Shown here: piece after piece, positions 8,691-16,883 of the stretch | Layout: every line of letters begins with the position of its first letter | Position numbering within the stretch: the first letter of the stretch is position 1 | Assembly (NCBI RefSeq): GCF_002564045.1 | Contig: NZ_PDJK01000002.1 | Span: 3,038,001-3,102,000 of the forward strand | From: Amycolatopsis sulphurea | GTDB lineage: Bacteria > Actinomycetota > Actinomycetes > Mycobacteriales > Pseudonocardiaceae | DNA: 64,000 nt | Direction: 5' to 3' | Notes under the pieces: generated by a model | Databases searched by the model: none | Told to the model about the DNA's origin: nothing | The model's input: the letters and a program-made list of their open reading frames with translations, nothing else | Program-made: the position numbers and the translations under genes

Positions 8691-8796
8691 GATGCGGGTA
8701 CATGGTCTTGCCATCTCGATGGACCCCGTTGAAGCAGGTGCATATGGTCTGAACATCTCGATCCCGAAGATCGCTACGCAGTGCTTGAAGTACTTG

Positions 8797-8813
8797 AAGT
8801 GCTTGAAGCACTT
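8797..8813. terminator. inverted repeat with 2-nt loop after the minisatellite
   Basis: AAGTGCTT and AAGCACTT form an 8-bp perfect stem around GA, inside a ladder of CTTGAAGTA/CTTGAAGTG/CTTGAAGCA 9-mers. It sits 50 bp beyond the stop of the minus-strand dehydratase gene, so it could be that gene's terminator. No T-run follows. Confidence 0.4.
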
Positions 8814-8862
8814 GGCGTTCGGCGGGCGAGCCGGTCAGGGCCGCCCGGACCATCTCGCGGGG

Positions 8863-9807
8863 CTACCCGAGGAGTTCGCTCAGTAACTCCGGGTCGATGT
8901 TGCCGCCGGAGACGATCGCGACCGTCCGGCCGCCGGGCAGCTCGTCCGCGTGGTGCAGGTACGCCGCGGGCGCGGTGGCTCCGCTTGGCTCGACCACCAG
9001 CCGGGACCGGTGCGCCAGGGTCCGCACGGTCCGGCGGATCTCGTCCTCGGTCACCGTGATGATCCCGTCGAGTACGCGCTGTAAGTGGGCGAACGTGAGT
9101 TCGGACGGCTGTGCGCGTTGGCCGTCCGCGATCGTGCGCGCGAGGTCGGCCGTCGGCCACTCCACCCGCCGTCCCGCGCGGAGGCTCTCCGCGGTGTCCG
9201 CGGCTAGCTCCGGTTCCACGCCGTAGACCTTCACCCCCGGGCACCGCGCCTTGAGTGCGACGCCGACCCCCGAAGCGAAGCCGCCACCACTGACCGGCAC
9301 CAGCACGGTGTCCACACCCGGCAGGTCGGCGGCGATTTCCAGGCCCGCCGTACCCTGCCCGGCGATCACCTCCGGATGGTCGAACGGCGGGATCAGCGTC
9401 AGCCCGCGTTCGCGGGCGAGCCGGTCGGCGACCACCTCGCGATCGGCGATCGGCACTTCGATCACCTCCGCGCCCCAGCCACGGGTAGCCGCGACCTTGA
9501 CCCGGGGAGTCACGTCCGGCACCACGATCACCGCCGGGATCCCGAAGGTCTGCGCGCAGTACGCGACCGCTTGAGCATGGTTGCCACTGGAGTGCGCGAC
9601 CACTCCGCGTGCCCGCTCGGCTTCGCTCAGCGCCGCGATCGCGTTGTAGGCGCCGCGAATCTTGAACGCGCCGATCGGTTGCAGGCTTTCCGGTTTCAGC
9701 CAGAGCTGCCCTTCGGCCCAGTGCTGGCGCAGCAACGGAGTGTGCACCGCGGTGCCGTTCACTCGTTCGGCCGCCGCCTCGATATCGGTGATCGTCACGA
9801 ATCGCAT
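8863..9807 (-). CDS. threonine/serine dehydratase-like PLP enzyme
   Basis: A 314-residue fold-type II PLP enzyme. The PLP lysine motif is SLQPIGAFKIRGA (about residues 42-54), followed by the substrate motif SSGNHAQAVAY and the phosphate-binding loop PVSGGGFASG; the C-terminal VSGGNID is also typical. The size equals a catalytic domain alone. It lacks the C-terminal ACT regulatory domain of biosynthetic IlvA, pointing to a catabolic threonine/serine dehydratase or serine racemase-type activity. These cannot be separated by eye. Single gene, divergent from the membrane protein gene at 9962. Confidence 0.85.
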   Translation of the reverse strand: MRFVTITDIEAAAERVNGTAVHTPLLRQHWAEGQLWLKPESLQPIGAFKIRGAYNAIAALSEAERARGVVAHSSGNHAQAVAYCAQTFGIPAVIVVPDVTPRVKVAATRGWGAEVIEVPIADREVVADRLARERGLTLIPPFDHPEVIAGQGTAGLEIAADLPGVDTVLVPVSGGGFASGVGVALKARCPGVKVYGVEPELAADTAESLRAGRRVEWPTADLARTIADGQRAQPSELTFAHLQRVLDGIITVTEDEIRRTVRTLAHRSRLVVEPSGATAPAAYLHHADELPGGRTVAIVSGGNIDPELLSELLG

Positions 9808-9961
9808 GTGGTGAGTATGTCAGGAAAGTGTGAGCTATAGACAATCCACTGTGGACAGTCAACGTGGTCTCGCTCACGACCGCGCAACGAGGGGAGTCAT
9901 CCAGACGACTTACTCGTTGGAACGAGCAGCATCAGGGTGGGAATCGAAACAGATCGGAATC

Positions 9962-10768
9962 ATGGGCGAGGAGCAGAAGACAGCGCCGGAGCAGGCCGAG
10001 AAGAAGGGTCTGCGGCCGGCTTCGGTGGCCGCGGCGGCACTCGCCGCGGTCACCGCGGCATTGCTGGGTTCGAAGCTGGGTGTGGCGGGCACGGTGCTCG
10101 GTGCCGGGCTGGCGAGCGTGATCACCAGCGTCGGTGGCGAGCTGTACTTGCGCTCGCTGCACCGGACGCGCGACGCGGCGATGAAGGCACGCGACAAGCT
10201 CGCGACCGCCGGCCGCTCGCGGGACGGGCTGGACGCGGTCGGCAACCCGGCGGAAGCGCCGACCATGGTGTTGTCCACCGATCCGTCCGAGCTGCCGACG
10301 GTGCGGATCTCGCAACTGCGACCGAACGATCTGGCCGAGCCCGATGACGGCGGGGGCTTCGTCGACCGGCTCCGGAAGCTGCGCTGGCCGTTGGTGATCG
10401 GCACCAGCGCGGCCGCCTTCGTCGGGGCGCTGGTCGTGCTCTTCACCGTCGACTGGGGCACCGGTGGTGCCGCGAACACCGGCCTGTACCCGCGCCAGAA
10501 CACGAGCCAGCAGGAAACCACGCACGAGAACAAGCCGACCCAGTCGCAGAACGCTCCGGCCACCAATACCCCGTCGAACACGCCGACCACGAAGCCTGCG
10601 ACGCCCACCACCTCGTCGAGCACGAGTACGTCGCAGACCGAGCAACAGGGCGCGCCTTCGACCACCGATTCGTCTCCGCCGCCGACCACGCAAAAGCAGC
10701 AGCAGACCCAGACCCAGACCCAGACGCAGCAACCGAAGCAGCCGCAGCAGTCGAACCCGGGTAACTGA
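9962..10768 (+). CDS. hypothetical membrane protein with Thr/Gln-rich extracellular tail
   Basis: A 268-residue protein not matched to a named family. A Gly/Ala-rich hydrophobic segment lies at residues 20-55 (AALLGSKLGVAGTVLGAGLASVITSVGGELYL) and a single strong transmembrane helix near 143-163. An 85-residue tail follows, dominated by Thr, Gln, Ser and Pro, that ends in a TQTQTQTQ run. The tail looks like an extracytoplasmic, disordered wall-spanning stalk. The ATG at 9962 has only a weak ribosome site. Upstream in-frame starts exist but lack hydrophobic or conserved sequence. It is convergent with thiE with a 3-bp gap. Confidence 0.6.
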   Translation: MGEEQKTAPEQAEKKGLRPASVAAAALAAVTAALLGSKLGVAGTVLGAGLASVITSVGGELYLRSLHRTRDAAMKARDKLATAGRSRDGLDAVGNPAEAPTMVLSTDPSELPTVRISQLRPNDLAEPDDGGGFVDRLRKLRWPLVIGTSAAAFVGALVVLFTVDWGTGGAANTGLYPRQNTSQQETTHENKPTQSQNAPATNTPSNTPTTKPATPTTSSSTSTSQTEQQGAPSTTDSSPPPTTQKQQQTQTQTQTQQPKQPQQSNPGN

Positions 10769-10771
10769 GCC

Positions 10772-11437
10772 TCAGGCGAGCCGGGCGCGCAACGTCTCGG
10801 CGGCGGCCTTCGGGTCCTCGGCTTCGGTGAGCGCGCGGACCACGACGATCCGTGACGCGCCGGCGTCGAGTACCTCGGCCAGCCGTGCCTGATCGATGCC
10901 GCCGATGGCGAACCACGGCCGGGCAGTGCCGCTCGCCGCGGTGCTGCGCACCAGGTCCAGGCCCGGTGCGTGGCGGCCCGGCTTGGTCGGCGTCGGCCAG
11001 CACGGTCCGGTGCAGAAGTAGTCCACGCCGTCCTCGGCGGCGGCCGCGGCGGCCTGTTCGGCGGAATGGGTGGACCGGCCGATGACCACGTCGTCGCCGA
11101 GCACGCGCCGGGCCAGCGGCACCGGGATGTCGTCCTGGCCCAGGTGCAGCACGTCGGCGCCGACGGCGAGCGCGACGTCCGCGCGGTCGTTCACCGACAG
11201 CAGCGCGCCGTAGCGGGCACACGCATCGGCCAGTACTTCCAGCGCGGCGATCTCCTGCTTCGCTTCCAGCGGGCCGCCACCGGTCTTGTCCCGCAGCTGC
11301 ACGATGTCGACGCCGCCGGACAGCACCGCGTCGGCGAATTCGGCGAGGTCGCCACGGCCGGTGCGGGCGTCGGTGCACAGGTACAGCCGGGCGTCGCTGA
11401 GGCGGGCGCGGATCTGGTCTCCGGTCAAGGCGGGCAT
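10772..11437 (-). CDS. thiE: thiamine-phosphate synthase
   Basis: A 221-residue TIM-barrel enzyme that joins HMP-diphosphate with the thiazole phosphate to give thiamin phosphate. Family motifs in order: LYLCTDA, VDIVQLRDKTGGG (diphosphate binding), LSVNDRADVA, LHLGQDD, GRSTHSAEQ and GPCWPTPTKPGRHAPGL, ending with WFAIGGID. The length is normal. It is divergent from thiO, whose TPP riboswitch occupies most of the 121-bp gap between them. The riboswitch points away from thiE, so thiE itself shows no visible riboswitch. Confidence 0.95.
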   Translation of the reverse strand: MPALTGDQIRARLSDARLYLCTDARTGRGDLAEFADAVLSGGVDIVQLRDKTGGGPLEAKQEIAALEVLADACARYGALLSVNDRADVALAVGADVLHLGQDDIPVPLARRVLGDDVVIGRSTHSAEQAAAAAAEDGVDYFCTGPCWPTPTKPGRHAPGLDLVRSTAASGTARPWFAIGGIDQARLAEVLDAGASRIVVVRALTEAEDPKAAAETLRARLA

Positions 11438-11473
11438 GGCGGTGACGGTACCCGCGCGCTACGGTGGGGTGGT

Positions 11474-11559
11474 CCGCACGGGAGCCCGAGGCACGGGCTG
11501 AGAGGGAGCTGCCGCTCCGACCGTGGAACCTGATCCGGGTCATGCCGGCGCAGGGAGCG
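11474..11559 (+). promoter_or_regulatory. TPP riboswitch controlling thiO-thiS-thiG
   Basis: All THI-box landmarks are present in order: CACGGGAGCCC, GGGCTGAGAGGG (11496-11507), CCGACCGTGGAACCTGATC and GGTCATGCCGGCGCAGGGA. The thiO GTG at 11559 lies at the very 3' edge. The CGTG holding the start codon (11558-11561) can pair with CACG (11477-11480) as part of helix P1, and the AGGGAG ribosome site lies inside the aptamer's 3' consensus. That geometry implies ligand-dependent blocking of translation initiation (inference). Confidence 0.95.
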
Positions 11560-12653
11560 TGAAGGTGAATTCCGACAGCACAATCCTGACCGTCGTCGGT
11601 GGCGGCGTGATCGGTCTTTCCGTGGCGTGGCGGGCCGCGGCGCGCGGCCGGCGGGTCACCGTGGTCGATCCGGAACCGGTGCGTGGTGGTGCTTCCTGGC
11701 TGGCCGGCGGCATGCTCGCGCCGGTGACCGAGGCGTGGCCCGGCGAGGAGGAGGTGCTCCTGCTGGGCGAGGCGTCGTTGCGGCGGTGGCCCGGCTTCGC
11801 GCGCGATCTCGCCGCCGAAGGCACCGATCCCGGGCTGGCCGGGCACGGCACGATCGTGCTCGCGTTCGACGCTGCTGATGCTGGGTATCTGGACGTTCTC
11901 GCCGGGCATCTTCAGTCGCTCGGCCGGGGTGTGGAGACGTTGACCGGCCGGGAGGCCCGTCGGCTCGCGCCTGGGATCGGCGCGGTGCGCAGTGGGTTGC
12001 ACGTGCCGGGCGATCTGGCGGTGGACAACCGGAAGTTGCTCACTGCGCTGGCCGAAGCGGGTGCTCGCCGCGGGGTCGAGTTTCGCCGGGAACGGTTGTC
12101 GAGCCTGGACAACGTGACCGGTCCGGTCGTGCTCGCTGCGGGCGCGTGGACCGGGCAGCTGTGTACGCGGCTGGAGCACGCTGTACGTCCGCTCAAGGGG
12201 GAAATCCTGCGGTTGCGGCCTAGGCGTGGTTGTCTGCCGCCTCCGCCGTACACGGTGCGCGCGATCGTCGAAGGCCGCCCGATCTACCTCGTGCCGCGCG
12301 CGGACGGTGAACTCGTACTGGGTGCGACGCAGTACGAAGCAGGCTTCGACGAAGCGGTGACCGCACGCGGCGTACGTGAGCTTCTGGAGGGCGCGGAGCG
12401 GATTCTGCCGGGCATCACTGAATATGAGTTGGTGGAGACTGCTGCCGGGTTGCGTGCGGGGAGCCGGGATGCGTTGCCGTACATCGGTGAAGTCGGCGAA
12501 GGCGTGTACGCAGCGACAGGACATCACCGCAATGGGCTGCTGATGGCGCCGGTGACTGCGGACGCGGTGCTGGCGTGGCTGTCCGGTGAAGCACCGCCGG
12601 CGGAGGTCGCTGCGGCGTCGCCTGCCCGTCTGGCGGAAAGGGAGCGAGTCTGA
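11559..12653 (+). CDS. thiO: glycine oxidase ThiO
   Basis: A 364-residue FAD-dependent DAO-family oxidase that makes dehydroglycine for the thiazole half of thiamin. The Rossmann FAD motif is VVGGGVIGLSVAWRAAARG near residue 10, with VDPEP at the end of the second strand. Further FAD-binding motifs are GGASWLAGGMLAP and the C-terminal GHHRNGLLMAPVTA. The GTG at 11559 is chosen because AGGGAG precedes it; an earlier in-frame ATG lies inside the riboswitch. Its stop overlaps the thiS start (TGATG), so thiO, thiS and thiG are translated as a coupled unit. Confidence 0.93.
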   Translation: MKVNSDSTILTVVGGGVIGLSVAWRAAARGRRVTVVDPEPVRGGASWLAGGMLAPVTEAWPGEEEVLLLGEASLRRWPGFARDLAAEGTDPGLAGHGTIVLAFDAADAGYLDVLAGHLQSLGRGVETLTGREARRLAPGIGAVRSGLHVPGDLAVDNRKLLTALAEAGARRGVEFRRERLSSLDNVTGPVVLAAGAWTGQLCTRLEHAVRPLKGEILRLRPRRGCLPPPPYTVRAIVEGRPIYLVPRADGELVLGATQYEAGFDEAVTARGVRELLEGAERILPGITEYELVETAAGLRAGSRDALPYIGEVGEGVYAATGHHRNGLLMAPVTADAVLAWLSGEAPPAEVAAASPARLAERERV

Positions 12654-12853
12654 TGGAGATCAAGTTCAACGGCCAGTGGCGGGAATTTCCCGACGACAGC
12701 ACCGTGATCGAGGTGCTCGACGCGGTCGGCGCGAGCCGGCAGGGCGTGGCCGTGGCGGTGAACGGCGAGGTCGTGCGCCGCGGGGACTGGGCCGCTGCCG
12801 TCGTGCCGAAGGGCGCGAACTTCGACGTGCTGACCGCGGTGCAGGGAGGCTGA
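12653..12853 (+). CDS. thiS: sulfur carrier protein ThiS
   Basis: A 66-residue ubiquitin-fold protein ending in the required Gly-Gly (AVQGG), which is adenylated and converted to the thiocarboxylate sulfur donor for ThiG. The family pattern is visible: KFNGQWREFPDDSTVIEVL at the start and VAVNGEVVRRGDW in the middle. Its ATG overlaps the thiO stop by one base, and thiG begins 2 bp after its stop. No thiF is present nearby, so ThiS activation must come from an enzyme encoded elsewhere. Confidence 0.95.
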   Translation: MEIKFNGQWREFPDDSTVIEVLDAVGASRQGVAVAVNGEVVRRGDWAAAVVPKGANFDVLTAVQGG

Positions 12854-12855
12854 TC

Positions 12856-13608
12856 ATGGACGACCTGATCATCGGGAGCCACAAGTACTCCTCGCGGCTG
12901 ATCATCGGCACCGGCGGCGCGGCGAACCTCGAAGTGCTGGAACGGGCATTGGTCGCGTCCGGCACCGAACTCACCACCGTGGCGTTGCGCCGGGCGGACG
13001 CCGAGGGCGGCTCCGGGGTGCTGGAATTGTTGCGGCGCTTGGACATTCAGCTGCTGCCGAACACCGCGGGCTGCCGGACCGCGGCCGAGGCGGTGCTCAC
13101 CGCGCAGCTCGCGCGCGAGGCGCTGGACACGGATCTGGTGAAGCTGGAGGTGCACGCGGACGATCGCACCCTGCTGCCCGATCCGATCGAAACGCTCGAA
13201 GCCGCCGAACGGCTCGTGGCCGACGGATTCACCGTGTTCGCCTACACCAACGACGATCCGGTGCTCGCGCTTCGCCTGGAGGAGGCGGGCTGCGCGGCGG
13301 TGATGCCGCTCGGCGCGCCGATCGGCACCGGGCTCGGTATCCGGAATCCGCACAACATCGAGCTGATCGTGGCGCGTGCGTCGGTCCCGGTGGTGCTCGA
13401 CGCGGGTATCGGCACGGCCTCGGACGCCACGCTGGCCATGGAACTCGGCTGCGCCGCGGTACTTCTGTCGACCGCGGTGACGCGGGCCGCGGATCCGGAA
13501 CGCATGGCCGCGGCGATGCGTGCCGCGGTCGAGGCGGGGTACCTCGCCCGCGGCGCCGGCCGGGTGCCACAACGGTTCTGGGCGCACGCGTCGAGCCCAC
13601 CGCGCTGA
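12856..13608 (+). CDS. thiG: thiazole synthase ThiG
   Basis: A 250-residue TIM-barrel enzyme that builds the thiazole phosphate ring from DXP, dehydroglycine and ThiS-thiocarboxylate. The imine-forming lysine is in TDLVKLEVHADD (about residue 97). Phosphate-binding loops are PLGAPIGTGLGIRNP and DAGIGTASDATLAMELG, and LLPNTAGC is also diagnostic. The ATG at 12856 follows thiS by 2 bp. It ends the riboswitch operon, and the palindromic repeat at 13621 follows 12 bp after its stop. Confidence 0.95.
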   Translation: MDDLIIGSHKYSSRLIIGTGGAANLEVLERALVASGTELTTVALRRADAEGGSGVLELLRRLDIQLLPNTAGCRTAAEAVLTAQLAREALDTDLVKLEVHADDRTLLPDPIETLEAAERLVADGFTVFAYTNDDPVLALRLEEAGCAAVMPLGAPIGTGLGIRNPHNIELIVARASVPVVLDAGIGTASDATLAMELGCAAVLLSTAVTRAADPERMAAAMRAAVEAGYLARGAGRVPQRFWAHASSPPR

Positions 13609-13620
13609 TACTGGGCAAAG

Positions 13621-13674
13621 GGCTGTGAAGGGGCCCTTGACGGACTCTGATTCTGTGAAGGGCCCCTTCACAGC
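13621..13674. repeat. dispersed double-palindrome repeat, copy 1
   Basis: Two copies of the 17-bp palindrome GTGAAGGGGCCCTTCAC (the left one with a single change, CCCTTGAC) flank a degenerate GGACTCTGATTCT centre, with GCT/AGC at the outer ends. It lies between convergent thiG and the MDR dehydrogenase gene. It can fold as one long hairpin or as two small ones and probably acts as a bidirectional terminator (inference). Confidence 0.9.
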
Positions 13675-13701
13675 CCTTGCAGCGGGGGGAAGGAAGCCGC
13701 G

Positions 13702-14646
13702 TTAGATCTTGACGACGATCTTGCCCTGGACTCCGCCGAGTTCCAGCGCGCGGTGCGCTTCGGCGATCTGCGCGAGCGGGAATACCCGGTCCACCTGCGG
13801 ACGGAGTTCGCCGGTGCGGACCAGCCTGCCCAGTTCGGCGATCAACGGGCTGTGGGGATTGCCGCTGAAGAACCGGATCGGCCGGGTACGGCGCCGGGAA
13901 TGCAGCAACGCGTAGCCCACCGTGGCGAGCAGCCGATCGGGGTTGAAGGCGATCTCGACCAAACGCCCGCGCGGGGTGAGCAGCCGATGGAACGCGGGCA
14001 GGTCGGTGCCGGCCGTGTCCAGGATCACGTCGAACCGGCCGAGTTCCCCCGGCGCGCGGTAGTCGATCGCCTCGTCGGCGCCGAGTTCCCGCACCAGGTC
14101 CAGGTTCTTCGCCCCGGCCAGCCCGGTCACGTGCGCTCCCAGCGTCTTGCCGAACTGCACCGCGACGAAGCCGACGCCGCCGGTCGCGCCGCGGACCAGA
14201 AGCCGTTCACCGGGCGCCAGCGCGGCCTTGTCCCGGAGCGCGGTGATCGCGGTGCTGCCTATGATCAGCGACGCCGCTTGTACCGAGTCCAGTCCGTCCG
14301 GCACGTGGTCGAGCCGGTCGGCGGAGACCGCGACGTACTCCGCTGCGCTGCCCATCCGGCGGCCGAACATGCCCCACACGTGGTCCCCGGCGGCGAACCG
14401 GCTCGCGCCCGGGTCAACGATCTCGCCGACCAGGTCGGTGCCGAGCCGCTTGGGGAACCTTCTGCCGCTGAACGGCCGCATCGCCCCGGAACGCAGGGCC
14501 AACTCCGCACTGTTGACCGAAACCGCGCGCACCCGCACCAGCACTTCCCCAGGGCCTACCGGAGGCAGCGGGCCGGTCGTCTCGTACAGCACGTCGGTCG
14601 GCCCGTAGCGGTCGAAAGCAGCGAATCGCATTGAAGTTGAGGGCAT
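13702..14646 (-). CDS. MDR-family NAD(P)-dependent oxidoreductase (quinone oxidoreductase-like)
   Basis: A 314-residue medium-chain dehydrogenase/reductase. It has an N-terminal GroES-like fold (VGPGEVLVRVRAVSVNSAEL, RFPKRLGTDLVGEIV) and a Rossmann domain with the nucleotide motif LLVRGATGGVGFVAVQFGK. The catalytic Cys/His zinc ligands and the structural zinc cluster of true alcohol dehydrogenases are missing, which fits the zinc-free quinone oxidoreductase branch. I chose the ATG at 14646 (GTGGAG upstream); a second ATG 15 bases in is possible, and a longer start at 14682 has weak support. The substrate is unknown. Confidence 0.82.
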   Translation of the reverse strand: MPSTSMRFAAFDRYGPTDVLYETTGPLPPVGPGEVLVRVRAVSVNSAELALRSGAMRPFSGRRFPKRLGTDLVGEIVDPGASRFAAGDHVWGMFGRRMGSAAEYVAVSADRLDHVPDGLDSVQAASLIIGSTAITALRDKAALAPGERLLVRGATGGVGFVAVQFGKTLGAHVTGLAGAKNLDLVRELGADEAIDYRAPGELGRFDVILDTAGTDLPAFHRLLTPRGRLVEIAFNPDRLLATVGYALLHSRRRTRPIRFFSGNPHSPLIAELGRLVRTGELRPQVDRVFPLAQIAEAHRALELGGVQGKIVVKI

Positions 14647-14736
14647 GGCTCCACTCGTAGCCGGGAAACCGGACGGGGTCATCCGTTTCGGGTCAAGCGA
14701 GAAACCCCCGGGTGCCGAACTCCTCGGTTCGCGCGG

Positions 14737-15237
14737 CTAGCTCACCGTGGTCCGCCCGTGCACCACCAGCGCCCAGGTCAGGCAGGTGAGGGCGGCAGTG
14801 CTGACGAGCACGCGCACGAGATTCCACATCCGCCATTTCGCCTCGTCGAACGCCACCCTGATCGCGGCGAGATCCGTGGCGCGCTCGGGCAGGCCCGCCG
14901 CCTTGATCGCGTTGTTGAGCGGCACGTTGACCACGATCGTGATTACGAAGGCGACCAGGTAGAGCGCGAGCGCGGCCGCGATCCACGGAAAGGCCGGACG
15001 GCCGAGCTGGGTGAACGTCGCGGCAAGCGTGCAGATCAGGGCACCGGCGAAACCACTGATCATGAACCACGGGTTGATGATCGCCTTGTCGATCGACTGG
15101 AACGCGCTGACGAACGTCCGGTCGTCGGTCGTGGCGAGGCCGGGCATGATCGCGTGCCAGAACACGGCGAACGCGCCGGTGATCATGCCCATCGTCAGCG
15201 TCGCCAGGATCAGCGACAGCGTCCGTACCGTGTCCAT
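14737..15237 (-). CDS. DUF1772 (anthrone oxygenase-like) membrane protein
   Basis: A 166-residue protein with four transmembrane helices (residues 6-27, 57-79, 84-106, 142-160). It has the DUF1772 pattern with FWHAIMPGLATTDDRTFVSAFQSIDKAI and VNVPLNNAI. Some family members are anthrone oxygenases; most are uncharacterised. It lies just after the remains of an NmrA-like oxidoreductase gene and near an AraC regulator, a common trio in actinobacteria. The neighbour has decayed, so the original pathway may no longer work. Confidence 0.8.
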   Translation of the reverse strand: MDTVRTLSLILATLTMGMITGAFAVFWHAIMPGLATTDDRTFVSAFQSIDKAIINPWFMISGFAGALICTLAATFTQLGRPAFPWIAAALALYLVAFVITIVVNVPLNNAIKAAGLPERATDLAAIRVAFDEAKWRMWNLVRVLVSTAALTCLTWALVVHGRTTVS

Positions 15238-15259
15238 TGCGGACCTCCGATGCTGCGGG

Positions 15260-15690
15260 TGTGGTTGGCCTCTTGTCGCAGGTCAGGTCGCCGACCATGC
15301 GCAGGTCTTCGCGGTGGGCCTCGCCCAGGCGGTGAAGTCGCGGGGAGCCCGGCCGATCCAGGACGACGTACCGGATCGGCCGGCCGGTCGCGGTGGTCAA
15401 CGCGTCGGCGACCTCGGCCAATCGCGTACTCACGCAGGAAGTCCTCGCTGAAGTTCTGCTTGAACCAGGCCGGCCGGACGATGGTCCAGTCCGTTCCGCT
15501 GGTCTTGACGGCGTGCGGCCGGGGCTGCCGACGCCGTGGCCGGACCGCAACACCACCCGGCGCAGGCCTTCGTCGGCGGCTTGCTTGACGAACCGGCCGG
15601 CCTGGGTACGCCCTGCGACGTCAGCCGTGCCGCCACGCGGCGCCCGGTCTTGCCCATGTCACCCAGGAGGAGAATCGGTGCGGTGGTCAT
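15260..15690 (-). pseudogene. decayed NmrA-like NAD(P)-binding oxidoreductase
   Basis: Three family fragments lie in order on the minus strand but in different frames. The start is MTTAPILLLGDMGKTGRRVAARL (15690 onward), an NAD-binding motif with GDMGKTG where GATGKTG is normal. A central piece is TDWTIVRPAWFKQNFSEDFL (around 15430-15510). A C-terminal piece, LTTATGRPIRYVVL, runs on to DLTCDKRP (around 15290-15410). About half of a usual 280-residue protein remains, so both internal deletion and frameshifts are present. Sequencing error alone cannot explain the lost length. Confidence 0.75.
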
Positions 15691-15776
15691 GGGAGTAGTT
15701 CACCTCGGCTCGTCGAGATAAACCATGGCTTTCTGGCGCATTTCCATGTCTGTGCGTCTCAGCTAGCGTGCTCGCT

Positions 15777-16715
15777 GTGGACGTTCTCGACGACCTGCTC
15801 GCCTCCACCCGAGCCAGGGGAGGGGTAGTCAACCTGACGATCCTGGACCCGCCGTGGAGCCTGGACATCCGTGACGAAGCGCAGCTCGCCCTGGCCACCC
15901 TCGTGCGCGGCTGCGGGTGGATCATCCGCGAAGGACAGGAACCAGTCCGGCTGGGAGAGCGTGACGTCGCGGTGCTGGCCGGGCCAGAGCCGTACGTCGT
16001 GGCCGACGACCCGGGGACCGCGCCGCAGCTGCGCATCCATCCCGGCGGCGTCTGCGAGCCGTTGCCGGGCGCGCCCGTCGACTACAGCGCCCGGCTCGGC
16101 GTCCGGACCCACGGTGGCCGGCCCGAGGGCGAGGTGATGGTCGTCAGCGGCACCTACCAGCTGGACAGCGACGTCAGCCGCCGGCTGCTCGCCGCGTTGC
16201 CGCCGGTGCTGGTGGTACCGGCCGAAAACGTCGCCGGGCACGTGATGGACCTGGTGCTCGGCGAGATCCAGCGCGACGAACCGGGCCAGCAGAGCGTGCT
16301 CGACCGCTGGCTCGATCTCGCCCTCATCGTCACCCTGCGCGCGTGGTTCGCCCGGCCCGGGTCGCACCCGCCGGGGTGGTATCGCGCGCAGAGCGATCCC
16401 GTAGCGGGCCGGGCATTGCGGCTGCTGCACGAGGATCCGGCGGATCGGTGGAGCGTCGCCGCACTCGCCGATCGGACCGGCGTTTCCCGCGCTGCCCTTG
16501 CCCGCCGGTTCACCGCTCTGGTCGGCGAAGCGCCGATGACCTACCTGACCGGCTGGCGGCTCACGCTGGCGGCGGACCTGTTGCGCGAGACGAACGACAC
16601 CGTGGAATCCATCGCCCACCGGGTCGGTTACGCCAACGCCTTCGCGCTGTCGGTCGCGTTCAAGCGCGTCCGTGGGCTCAGCCCGACCGCGCATCGACGC
16701 AACGCCGCCGCCTGA
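15777..16715 (+). CDS. AraC-family transcriptional regulator
   Basis: A 312-residue regulator. The N-terminal cupin-type ligand domain (residues 1-185, AraC_binding_2/cupin_6 style) has the start VDVLDDLLASTRARGGV and the region WIIREGQEPVRLGERDVAVL. The C-terminal DNA-binding domain has two helix-turn-helices: WSVAALADRTGVSRAALARRFTALVGEAPMTY and VESIAHRVGYANAFALSVAFKRV. The GTG at 15777 gives the normal family start; another GTG lies 9 bp upstream. It is divergent from the decayed oxidoreductase and DUF1772 genes, its likely former targets. Confidence 0.85.
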   Translation: MDVLDDLLASTRARGGVVNLTILDPPWSLDIRDEAQLALATLVRGCGWIIREGQEPVRLGERDVAVLAGPEPYVVADDPGTAPQLRIHPGGVCEPLPGAPVDYSARLGVRTHGGRPEGEVMVVSGTYQLDSDVSRRLLAALPPVLVVPAENVAGHVMDLVLGEIQRDEPGQQSVLDRWLDLALIVTLRAWFARPGSHPPGWYRAQSDPVAGRALRLLHEDPADRWSVAALADRTGVSRAALARRFTALVGEAPMTYLTGWRLTLAADLLRETNDTVESIAHRVGYANAFALSVAFKRVRGLSPTAHRRNAAA

Positions 16716-16883
16716 ACCGCGGCCTTCGCTGGACCGGTGGAGCCCGGTCCGGCCGCGCGGAAAGCGTCTTCAGGTGATTCCGCCCGCGCTTGACGCGGAC
16801 TGAGCATCGGCAGGCCGTATGGTTGACGGCACCTTTCCGGCACGCCTTCGCGGCGGGCCCCCATCGGCAGGAGGAGCCGAACC

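Larger units (their letters stand above)
8250..8862. other. gene-free region of 613 bp, mostly minisatellite
   Basis: No convincing gene on either strand. Apparent minus-strand frames here are Pro/Ser/Ile/His repeats produced by the minisatellite. The rest contains a short G-rich run and a 9-bp step repeat (8780-8815) holding an inverted repeat. Confidence 0.6.

Noticed and set aside
7994..8853. Pro/Ser/Ile/His-rich minus-strand frames over the minisatellite
   Set aside because: Translation of a tandem repeat, with no ribosome site or family.
10443..12527. 694-codon minus-strand frame across thiE and thiO
   Set aside because: High-GC antisense artefact over three well-supported genes and a riboswitch.
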